A stretch of DNA of 64,000 nt from UBA1450 sp964452355. Lineage in GTDB: Bacteria > Patescibacteriota > Microgenomatia > UBA1406 > GWC2-37-13. The translations under genes were made by a program, and so were the position numbers. The stretch spans positions 13,772-77,771 of the forward strand of contig CAYVKV010000006.1 in the NCBI GenBank assembly GCA_964452355.1, in the 5' to 3' direction. Under the pieces are notes generated by a model. The model had not been told where the DNA came from, searched no databases, and saw nothing but the letters and a program-made list of their open reading frames with translations. Every line of letters starts with the position of its first letter. Position 1 is the first letter of the stretch. Shown here piece by piece: positions 24,794 through 32,133 of this stretch.

Positions 24794-25395
24794 ATACGCG
24801 AAATAAATGTATTAACCTTACTTTTATCAATATTTCCACTCGTTTCTATTCCTCCAGCCACATCCACGCCATAAGGCTTCACCACAAGCATTATTGATTT
24901 AACATTCTCAGGCGTCAATCCACCCGCCAAGAAAAATAAATTGCGTTTTGCTAATTCACTTAATCGATCAACCCGTAATGGTTCCCCTTCACCTTGTTCA
25001 TACCGATCAACAAGAAAATGAGCGACTTTATATTTATTCATATATCGAGATATTTTCTCAACATCAAAACGTGGCTTAAGTGCGAAAGCTTTAATTACTG
25101 GTCGTTCTATGCTATTACAAAATTCTGGCGTCTCATTTCCATGAAGTTGCACAAAATCTAAGCCGACATTGTCTGCAAACATATTGACATAGTCGCATGT
25201 TTGGTTCTGGAAAACTCCCACCGTTTGACAATCTGATCCGGTCGAATGAATATATTGGATAATTTCACGACCCGTGTCAAGGGTCACAAACCGCTTTGAG
25301 TTTCGTACAAAGTTTATGCCAATAAAATCTGCTCCCGACTGTAGGACGATTTGAGCATCTTGAATTGATTGTATTCCACAGATTTTAGTTTTCAT
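24790..25395 (-). CDS. trpF: Phosphoribosylanthranilate isomerase
   Basis: 201 residues, single-domain TIM barrel. The catalytic Cys is in MKTKICGI, the partner Asp lies in HFLVDRYEQGEGEP, and the phosphate-binding region is FFLAGGLTPENV. It performs the Amadori rearrangement of PRA to CdRP. It overlaps trpC by 11 bp and trpB by 4 bp, giving tight translational coupling. Confidence 0.97.
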   Translation of the reverse strand: MKTKICGIQSIQDAQIVLQSGADFIGINFVRNSKRFVTLDTGREIIQYIHSTGSDCQTVGVFQNQTCDYVNMFADNVGLDFVQLHGNETPEFCNSIERPVIKAFALKPRFDVEKISRYMNKYKVAHFLVDRYEQGEGEPLRVDRLSELAKRNLFFLAGGLTPENVKSIMLVVKPYGVDVAGGIETSGNIDKSKVNTFISRI

Positions 25396-26119
25396 GTTTT
25401 AATGAATGAATAACAGATGCGACATCTTTTGTCTTCATGAGCAACTCCCCCACCAACACCGCTTTTGCGCCAGCGGTTTTGAATTGTTCAACATCGTGGC
25501 GAGACTTTACCCCAGAAAATGCAATCACGGTTTTATCTTTTGGTATTTTTTTTATTATCGAGCATGCGCGATCAATATTTATTTGAAAGGTATTGAGGTC
25601 GCGCGCATTCACCCCGATGACTTCCGCCTGTTGCACGAAGGGAAGAGATAGTTCTTGAGTCTGTGCAACTTCAATAATAGGAGTTACAGATGACGTAGTA
25701 AGTGATGGTAATAGATCAGGATGAAAATATTTGTTGAGCGCGGCAATGATAAGAAGTGCATCGGCACCAGCTTGCTCGGCTTGTATGACCTGATATGGAT
25801 GAATAATAAAATCTTTCATAAGCATCGGAAGCGTTGTTACTTTTCGAATATCCTTAAATAATTCGAGAGAACCCCCAAAGTACTTTCTGTCGGTAACTAC
25901 GGAGATGGCATCAGCACAAGCTGCTTCATATTCTCTAGCTTTTACCACTAAATTTTGATCGCCAGCCAAATCACGAGCGCTTGGTGATTTCTTTTTAATT
26001 TCTGCGATCAAGCCAATATCTCCAATTGTTGCATGTGTAATTGCTTGGACAAATGGACGTTTTTTTGATTGCTTCAATTCCTTCTGTTTATTTTTGATTA
26101 TTTCTTCAAGAATACTCAT
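25385..26119 (-). CDS. trpC: Indole-3-glycerol phosphate synthase
   Basis: 244 residues. The catalytic residues are visible in LIAEIKKKSPS (Glu, Lys), LMKDFIIHPYQ (general-acid Lys; most homologues have LRKDFII) and VIGVNARDLNTFQID (Asn). It decarboxylates and closes CdRP to indole-3-glycerol phosphate. It is separate from trpF, not fused. The start overlaps trpD by 14 bp. Confidence 0.97.
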   Translation of the reverse strand: MSILEEIIKNKQKELKQSKKRPFVQAITHATIGDIGLIAEIKKKSPSARDLAGDQNLVVKAREYEAACADAISVVTDRKYFGGSLELFKDIRKVTTLPMLMKDFIIHPYQVIQAEQAGADALLIIAALNKYFHPDLLPSLTTSSVTPIIEVAQTQELSLPFVQQAEVIGVNARDLNTFQINIDRACSIIKKIPKDKTVIAFSGVKSRHDVEQFKTAGAKAVLVGELLMKTKDVASVIHSLKHEN

Positions 26120-27092
26120 GTTTATGTGATGAATGAATAAGTGCTTCTAATGTATGTTTTGCAGCTCTCGAATCGATAGATTCTGCTGCAAGTTCGAGAC
26201 CGTGCTCAATAGTTGATGCTTTTCCAGAAACCAGAAATGCCATTGCTGCATTTAATAAAACCGTATCTCGGGGCGCTCCTTTTTCTCCGTTGAGAATAGT
26301 TTGAATCATGGATGCATTTTTCTCGACATCGCCGCCCATTATGTCTTTAAGTGACCCGTGATGCATACCAAATTTTTTTGGATCGATTTCAAAAGATGAT
26401 ACCTGTGAGTTTTTAATAATTCGAATGTAAGACGGCCCTGCAGGACTGATCTCATCCATTCCATCCGTACTCGTCACCAGAGCTAGGTATTCGTAATCAA
26501 GCTCTTTGGCAACATGAGAAAGTGTTTCCAACACTTCAAGATTTGGAACCCCAATAACCTGTCGACGTACTCTTGCGGGATTACAAAATGGACCAAGGAA
26601 ATTGAATATCGTACGAATCCCGAGCTCTTTGCGAACGGATGCAACGTACTTCATCGCTGGATGATATATCGGAGCAAAAAGAAACACGACCCCGATTGAT
26701 TCAAGAACGTTCTTTGCTTGATCAGGAGTGAGATTAATATTGACGCCAAGCTCCTCAAGCACATCGGCGCTCCCACAGCTACTTGATGCTTTCCGATTAC
26801 CGTGCTTTACAACCGGTACACCGGCACCAGCTACCACAAGTGCTACAGCGGTTGAGATGTTGAATGTATTTTTTCCATCCCCCCCAGTTCCACACGTGTC
26901 CACCGAGCCGATTGGCGCTTGGAGGAGCTGCATACGAGATCTCATCGTATAAATAGCGCCGATTATCTCATCAGGAGTCTCTCCTTTTTGAGCTAAGTCC
27001 GTGAGCGCTTTTCCCATTTCAACGTGAGACATCTCGCCAGACATCATCCGTTCAATGAGTTGTTGTGTTTCTTTTTGCGTTAAGTTTTTCAT
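26106..27092 (-). CDS. trpD: Anthranilate phosphoribosyltransferase
   Basis: 328 residues. The PRPP- and anthranilate-binding motifs DTCGTGGDGKNTFNIST, VKHGNRKASSSCGSADVLEELG and SPAGPSYIRI are intact. It transfers phosphoribose from PRPP to anthranilate. A 50-bp gap separates it from trpG, partly occupied by a palindromic element, so it is the only trp gene here not directly coupled to its upstream neighbour. Confidence 0.97.
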   Translation of the reverse strand: MKNLTQKETQQLIERMMSGEMSHVEMGKALTDLAQKGETPDEIIGAIYTMRSRMQLLQAPIGSVDTCGTGGDGKNTFNISTAVALVVAGAGVPVVKHGNRKASSSCGSADVLEELGVNINLTPDQAKNVLESIGVVFLFAPIYHPAMKYVASVRKELGIRTIFNFLGPFCNPARVRRQVIGVPNLEVLETLSHVAKELDYEYLALVTSTDGMDEISPAGPSYIRIIKNSQVSSFEIDPKKFGMHHGSLKDIMGGDVEKNASMIQTILNGEKGAPRDTVLLNAAMAFLVSGKASTIEHGLELAAESIDSRAAKHTLEALIHSSHKHEYS

Positions 27093-27117
27093 AATAAAAT
27101 AACTTCAGTAAATAATT

Positions 27118-27218
27118 CTCCCTTGGCAAGGGAGTACCCCGCCTAAAGGCGGGGGGAGGGATGTATCCTATCGTTAACATCCCCCGCCCTATCGGGCACC
27201 CCCTTCATAAGGGGGACC
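27118..27218. repeat. Bipartite palindromic element A (trpG 3' end)
   Basis: Two units point away from each other around the spacer at 27165-27175. The reverse unit (27118-27164) has hairpins CTCCCTT/AAGGGAG and CCCCGCC/GGCGGGG and ends in GGGATGT. The forward unit (27176-27218) starts AACATCCC, then has GCCC/GGGC and CCCCCTT/AAGGGGG hairpins. The same units, in opposite order, make up the element inside pyrK. The trpG stop codon lies within this element. Confidence 0.85.
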
Positions 27219-27817
27219 TTCTGAGGTAACAAAAAGTTGCATAATATTTGTTTTCCGCCATCCGTAAATACCGATTCCGGATGAAACTGAACCCCCTCAA
27301 TCGGATATATTTTATGTCGGAGACCCATGATCTCATATGTGTCTTTTGACGTTGCGGTGATTTCAAGACATGAAGGGAGTGTGTTTCGATCAACCACGAG
27401 CGAATGGTATCTCATCACTTCCATGTTTTGTGGCAACCCTGCAAACACTCCCTTTTTGTCATGGGTAATACTGCTGGTTTTTCCATGCATGGGACGCATG
27501 GCTTTAACAATACTGCCACCAAAATAATGTCCTATTCCCTGCATTCCTAAACACACACCAAATACCGGTGTTGTTTTACCAATTTCCGTAACAACATCGG
27601 CACATACACCAAAATATGCTGCGTCTGAAGGATCTCCCGGTCCAGGAGAAATGACTATACGATCATAATTTCCTTTTTTAATTTGAGACAGGTTGATTTC
27701 ATCATTACGTTTTACCGTGATATTCGGAGTGATTCGCTTTTCCAGTAGAATTTCACCCGCACATTGATACAGGTTGTAGGTGAATGAATCATAGTTGTCT
27801 AAAATGAGTATTTTCAT
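27143..27817 (-). CDS. trpG: Anthranilate synthase component II (glutamine amidotransferase)
   Basis: 224 residues. Class I amidotransferase triad: Cys in GVCLGMQGIGHYFGG, His and Glu in VQFHPESVFTDGG. It supplies ammonia to TrpE. The first codons overlap the trpE stop by 4 bp. The normal protein should end shortly after KQILCNFLLPQ. The last 25 or so residues (KVPLMKGVPDRAGDVNDR and the end) are encoded by a palindromic repeat element, which also supplies the stop codon, so the C-terminus looks extended by an insertion. Confidence 0.97.
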   Translation of the reverse strand: MKILILDNYDSFTYNLYQCAGEILLEKRITPNITVKRNDEINLSQIKKGNYDRIVISPGPGDPSDAAYFGVCADVVTEIGKTTPVFGVCLGMQGIGHYFGGSIVKAMRPMHGKTSSITHDKKGVFAGLPQNMEVMRYHSLVVDRNTLPSCLEITATSKDTYEIMGLRHKIYPIEGVQFHPESVFTDGGKQILCNFLLPQKVPLMKGVPDRAGDVNDRIHPSPRL

Positions 27818-29175
27818 GATAGTGCCACCTCCATCGCTTTCAGTTTATTCATAATTTCTTCATATTCCTTGTGAGCTTTTGAATCCAGAACAATACCGCT
27901 TCCCGCTTGCGTGTATCCTTTGTTTCCGGCAATAAAAAAAGTACGGATCGGTATGGCAAAGGTACAATCACCATTAAATCCAAAATGACCTACTGCACCA
28001 CCATAGACCCCGCGCGGTTCTGTCTCATATTTTTCAAGCAGCTTGACCGCTTCTATCTTTGGCGCCCCGGTGAGAGTACCCGCCGGATAACAGCTCACCA
28101 GGGCGCTAAACATATCTTGATGCGCGTCAAGTGTTCCGGATATCTCACTTGAAATATGCTGCACATGACTATATTTTTTTATATCCATCAATTTTTGAAT
28201 CTGTACCGAGCCAATTTTTGCAATTCTCCCGAGGTCATTTCGATGCAGATCTACGAGCATTTTGTGCTCCGCCTGTTCTTTTGAATCATTGAGAAGTGTT
28301 TGCGCAAGTTGGGAATCTTGACTTATACTCTTTCCCCGTCGTATTGTTCCGGCCAGAGGAAATGTCTCAACAACATTATTTCTCAGTCGAAAGAGGAGCT
28401 CTGGGCTTGCGCCAATAATTTTTTGTTTGCCGAATTTTAGATAATACATATGGGGAGAAGGATTTACGCGCCGAAGTTTTTCATATATACCAATTTCATT
28501 TCCCTCAATCAAATATTCTCCTTGAAATCCGACCACACACTGAAAAATGAGACCGGATCGTATATCGCTCTTGACCCTATTGAAAACAGTTCTGTACTGT
28601 TGTTTTGTCATTGAATACCCTTTGAAAGTGACAGAAACCGCGGTTGTCACTTCATTTTGTTTTGCAAGGTATGATTTGACCAAACGCAACCTATTTTTTT
28701 TGTAGTAAAAATAAAATACCTCCTTAGTCATTTTGTCGTATACAAGACCATCGGTATAAACGCCAAATTTCAGTCGGTCAAAATCAGGATGCGATTTCAC
28801 TTTGACTGATGGCTCTATATTTTCAAATACATCAAATCCCAGATACCCAACCAAACCACCTGCATAATCCCGAGCGATCACCCGATCCGGCAAGAGTTTT
28901 TGAAGGTCAAAGTATGGATTGTCACTTTCATATTCAATATCTGTTTTTCCCTCTTGGGACAGAGTAATCGCTGTTCCTCGAGAACTGACGACCATCTGAG
29001 GGTCAAAGCCAATAATTGAATATCTCGATCTATTACTTTCCTCCCCCAATGACTCAAGAATAAAGCAGGTATCTTGATCATTTTGGATTTTTTTGAATAA
29101 TTCAAAAAAATCCAAGTCTTTGCTAATTTTTACGTAATGTGGTTTTTTGGTTATCGATATTTTTGGTATTTTCAT
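27814..29175 (-). CDS. trpE: Anthranilate synthase component I
   Basis: 453 residues, shorter than the about 500 of many TrpE but with all landmarks. The N-terminal FILESLGEESNRSRYSIIG contains the LLES-type element linked to tryptophan feedback inhibition. The chorismate-binding domain follows, with HRNDLGRIA, PAGTLTGAPKIEA and GSGIVLDSKAHKEYEEIMNK. It makes anthranilate from chorismate. The start codon lies 12 nt after the T run of the attenuator terminator. No chorismate-pathway gene is present in the window. Confidence 0.97.
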   Translation of the reverse strand: MKIPKISITKKPHYVKISKDLDFFELFKKIQNDQDTCFILESLGEESNRSRYSIIGFDPQMVVSSRGTAITLSQEGKTDIEYESDNPYFDLQKLLPDRVIARDYAGGLVGYLGFDVFENIEPSVKVKSHPDFDRLKFGVYTDGLVYDKMTKEVFYFYYKKNRLRLVKSYLAKQNEVTTAVSVTFKGYSMTKQQYRTVFNRVKSDIRSGLIFQCVVGFQGEYLIEGNEIGIYEKLRRVNPSPHMYYLKFGKQKIIGASPELLFRLRNNVVETFPLAGTIRRGKSISQDSQLAQTLLNDSKEQAEHKMLVDLHRNDLGRIAKIGSVQIQKLMDIKKYSHVQHISSEISGTLDAHQDMFSALVSCYPAGTLTGAPKIEAVKLLEKYETEPRGVYGGAVGHFGFNGDCTFAIPIRTFFIAGNKGYTQAGSGIVLDSKAHKEYEEIMNKLKAMEVALS

Positions 29176-29186
29176 ATTTTTTTCAT

Positions 29187-29210
29187 AAAAAAACCCTCCA
29201 TTTCGGAGGG
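29187..29210 (-). terminator. trp attenuator terminator
   Basis: On the minus strand CCCTCC (29205-29210), loop GAAAT, GGAGGG (29194-29199), then seven T (29187-29193). It lies between the leader peptide and trpE. The upstream GGAGG (29253-29257, inside the leader peptide gene) can pair with CCTCC of the 5' arm and form an antiterminator. Confidence 0.88.
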
Positions 29211-29241
29211 CTTATCGCGAGAGATGTGAACTAATCATCCA

Positions 29242-29310
29242 TCACAATAAATCCTCCTTTTCAAGGTTTTGCCATGTCTGCCAAATTGATTTTTTTGAGT
29301 GATTTTTCAT
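29242..29310 (-). CDS. trpL: trp leader peptide
   Basis: A 22-codon frame starting 8 nt after the trpR stop: MKNHSKKSIWQTW then QNLEKEDLL. Trp codons are 10 and 13 (TGG at 29281-29283 and 29272-29274). Downstream the RNA can form hairpin 1:2 (ACCTT with AAGGA, 29253-29267), antiterminator 2:3 (GGAGG with CCTCC) or terminator 3:4. A ribosome stalled at Trp-13 would cover segment 1 and free segment 2 to pair with segment 3. A ribosome reaching the UGA would cover segment 2 and allow termination. This is the classic ribosome-mediated attenuation logic, inferred from sequence. Confidence 0.8.
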   Translation of the reverse strand: MKNHSKKSIWQTWQNLEKEDLL

Positions 29311-29318
29311 ATAAGAAA

Positions 29319-29567
29319 TTAAACAACATTCTTAAATCTTCCCATCTGTATTTCCTTTGATCCTCGGGTCACGGTCGCAACGCCGACTCCCAGTTTTTCT
29401 GCAATCTTATGCTGTGGCATCCCTTTTTTTAGCATTTTAACAATATCAAGGCGGCGTACAAACTCCACGCGTTCTTTTGGTGTTAATAGACCGTTGAGAA
29501 AATTGGTCATTTCTTCTTTTGAATCGATATCGATCAAGATATGAACGAGATCATTAAAGTTCGACAT
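29319..29567 (-). CDS. trpR: TrpR-family tryptophan repressor
   Basis: 82 residues, all-helical. The segment LLTPKERVEFVRRLDIVKML and the helix-turn-helix PQHKIAEKLGVGVATVTRGSKEI match Trp repressor; E. coli has LGAGIATITRGSN at the recognition helix. With tryptophan bound, TrpR represses its operon and its own gene. Here it is the first gene of the trp transcript, with the operator on its promoter. TATACT ends 7 nt before the ATG, so the mRNA is probably leaderless. Confidence 0.9.
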   Translation of the reverse strand: MSNFNDLVHILIDIDSKEEMTNFLNGLLTPKERVEFVRRLDIVKMLKKGMPQHKIAEKLGVGVATVTRGSKEIQMGRFKNVV

Positions 29568-29570
29568 ACG

Positions 29571-29586
29571 TACTAGTATACTAGTA
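29571..29586. promoter_or_regulatory. Putative TrpR operator
   Basis: A perfect 16-bp palindrome TACTAGTATACTAGTA. The E. coli trp operator core is ACTAGTTAACTAGT, differing only at the central two bases. It covers the -10 of the trpR promoter, so repressor binding would block RNA polymerase. Confidence 0.85.
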
Positions 29587-29602
29587 GTTTGGTATTTGTC
29601 AA
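29575..29602 (-). promoter_or_regulatory. trpR/trp operon promoter
   Basis: TTGACA (29597-29602), a 16-bp spacer, then TATACT (29575-29580) on the minus strand. The -10 is inside the operator palindrome. The predicted start of transcription coincides with the trpR start codon. Confidence 0.85.
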
Positions 29603-29771
29603 GGCGTAATTTTTCTCATTTTGTAGATTATTCAATAGATACCGATCTTATAGGAAGATCTCCCACAGAAATTCGACAATCTCAACTTCGAAAAAATGAA
29701 AATGGTTACTCTCTATGTAAGCAAGTCCATTTGTAAATAAAATCTCGAACAAAAGTTGTTATACTGAATGA

Positions 29772-32108
29772 ATGGTCAGCCTGATAAAAGGATTAAAAAA
29801 TATGAGAGATTTTTCTCGTATGAGAGTAACGTTGTTAATTTTGATTTTGTTGCTCACTATTCCTTTAATATCCTTTGTATCATCTACACAAAAAAGAATA
29901 TTTCAAAATAAAGCTCAGGAACCAACTCCACAAATCACAACTCCTGCAAATAGTTTGAAGAGTTATAAAGATTATGATCGTAAAAACTTTCAGCCATTCA
30001 ACGATATAAATACCAATGAATATGATCGTTTCCTCCGTACAAATCCTCCCGTACCAAGATACAAAGAAAAAACAACATCCGACAAGCCACTCTCACCTCA
30101 GGACTCCTCATTATCCGATCTTGATGTAGCTTACATTAGCAGAACTCCACATCTTGACTACGACGCATCAAAACAATGGCCAGATGAGAATGAAATAGTT
30201 ACTTTTACTGCTCATGTTAAAAATAGAGGCACCATACCTACTGGCGATTTCTCCTATGTCTGGAAAACCGATGAAGGTAGTCAAGTCGTCTCAACTCCTG
30301 GAACATCCGCTTCACTCTCCCCTGGTGAAGAAAGAGAGATTACAATCAATTGGAGATGGCAACATAAAACTATTAATCAAAGCATCCAGGGGAGCCACAT
30401 TGTCGCATTGAGCGTTGACCCGAACAATCTCATAACTGAAGTAAGTGAAAGCAATAACATAGTCAAAGACTACACTCAAGCCCTCGGTATTGGCTTTTGG
30501 GTGGAGCAGAAAGTGTACGACTATTTTAATCAAAATCAACTCGAATATTGCAAAGACAAGTTGTGCTCTGGATCAAACTCTTGGGATGATTGGGCCCAAA
30601 GACAGGTAAATACATTTAATTCACTCCTTGAGAAATCAAAATCAACTCCCTTTCCAAATGGCGCAATTGATCGTGTACGTCTCGGTAGAATAACTATTGT
30701 GCCTGATTGTACACTTCCAAATGCCAATCATCCTGCTGATGATAAATCGTTTGATCTTATGTGGGGTTTTACCAGTGCAAAAATAGCACCTGTTGCAAAC
30801 TGTCAAAGAGATGCAGATGATGGAAATAAGGGTTTGTACTTCACATATCCTCATTTACAAGATTTGGAATTGCCACTCATTCATGAGCTTTCTCATGCTC
30901 GATACCTTATTGATTTATATGGATTTAGTGTCGCAGAAGATGAAGTATTAGTTACTGAGGGAGGAGTTCCTATAGCGGATACACCTTATTTGCCCTTACT
31001 TGCTCTACCTCCCTATCCAAATAGATATGTATATTACAACAAAGCGGCAGATAGTATGATGGGGATGTGGAAACAAGATTTGGGATACGACCCACATTCG
31101 GTAGGTGCCTTGAACCGCGTATCGGGAAGAAGAGCCAGAGGCGGGAACTTTAGCCCACCGTCAGTTATTGGAGAATATTTATACGATTTACCCGCAACCA
31201 CCACATTTCAACTTGTTACAAAAGAAGGACTGCCAGTTGCAAACGCCTCCATCAAAATCTTTCGCGCAAAACCGAGAGAAAACTATTGGTATGGAAAAAT
31301 ATTTTCTGGAAACCCTGATATAGAAGCCAATACAGATGGTCAGGGAATGTTTATATATCAGGGAAATATTTTTAGTCAAGACAATATACTTGCACACACG
31401 TATGGATCTGCCAATGGTATTTTTCTGTATCGCATTCAATCTGGAAATCAAATTGTGTATGGATTTCAGGAAATTACTGATCTGAATCTTGCCTATTGGG
31501 CAGGGAATACCCAAAATGCCACCATTACTATCAAAACCAATGTGACGTATCCACCCACTCCTACGCCAACCAGCACACCAACGCCAACACCCACTATCTG
31601 CGTTCTTCCCTCTGCTCCAACATGGGAAAACACACCAGTATGGAACAGTAACACCAATGTGATTTACCTCAACTGGACCAATATCCCAAATACCATAAAC
31701 TATATTGTCAATTTCTCAAATGACAAAGAGGCCAAAACTCCTTTTGCTTCAACTCTCAGCTATGTCGTTCCTCAAGGCGCGCGAGGGAACCCAATTACGG
31801 TTACCGTTGTTGCTCATACAAACTGCGGGATAGGTCAGGCGCCCCTTCGCATCATTCTTACTCCTCCTCCAACTCCCACACGCACCCCTACTCAGAGACC
31901 CATAAAGTCTCCCACCCCAACCCGCGCTCCAGCAACTCCAACTCCGGTCGCAAGCTGTTATAAACGACCTGACGGCACCATATGTACGACTTCTCAGTGT
32001 CTCGTTCCAACCTGTGCTCCCGGAAGTAAAATCTGTCCGAAAAAATCATGCAAGACAGTTCTGGGGATCTGTCGAAATCAATCATGCGCAGTTACCACTA
32101 GCTTTTAA
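29772..32108 (+). CDS. Secreted multidomain protein with CARDB and HELSH zinc-protease-like motif
   Basis: 778 residues. A signal peptide or N-terminal anchor (LLILILLLTIPLISFV, about 19-38) is followed by a CARDB-type beta domain (about 115-235). The region with HELSHARYLIDLYG near residue 375 contains HExxH, the zincin signature. A CNA-B/carboxypeptidase-regulatory-like domain (about 470-590) follows, then PT-rich linkers around an FN3-like domain, and a Cys-rich C-terminus. TATACT (29760-29765) sits 6 nt before ATG 29772. A surface or secreted protein, possibly a metallopeptidase; substrate unknown. Confidence 0.8.
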   Translation: MVSLIKGLKNMRDFSRMRVTLLILILLLTIPLISFVSSTQKRIFQNKAQEPTPQITTPANSLKSYKDYDRKNFQPFNDINTNEYDRFLRTNPPVPRYKEKTTSDKPLSPQDSSLSDLDVAYISRTPHLDYDASKQWPDENEIVTFTAHVKNRGTIPTGDFSYVWKTDEGSQVVSTPGTSASLSPGEEREITINWRWQHKTINQSIQGSHIVALSVDPNNLITEVSESNNIVKDYTQALGIGFWVEQKVYDYFNQNQLEYCKDKLCSGSNSWDDWAQRQVNTFNSLLEKSKSTPFPNGAIDRVRLGRITIVPDCTLPNANHPADDKSFDLMWGFTSAKIAPVANCQRDADDGNKGLYFTYPHLQDLELPLIHELSHARYLIDLYGFSVAEDEVLVTEGGVPIADTPYLPLLALPPYPNRYVYYNKAADSMMGMWKQDLGYDPHSVGALNRVSGRRARGGNFSPPSVIGEYLYDLPATTTFQLVTKEGLPVANASIKIFRAKPRENYWYGKIFSGNPDIEANTDGQGMFIYQGNIFSQDNILAHTYGSANGIFLYRIQSGNQIVYGFQEITDLNLAYWAGNTQNATITIKTNVTYPPTPTPTSTPTPTPTICVLPSAPTWENTPVWNSNTNVIYLNWTNIPNTINYIVNFSNDKEAKTPFASTLSYVVPQGARGNPITVTVVAHTNCGIGQAPLRIILTPPPTPTRTPTQRPIKSPTPTRAPATPTPVASCYKRPDGTICTTSQCLVPTCAPGSKICPKKSCKTVLGICRNQSCAVTTSF

Positions 32109-32133
32109 CCGTGCAAGATGTACGTACTCATTT

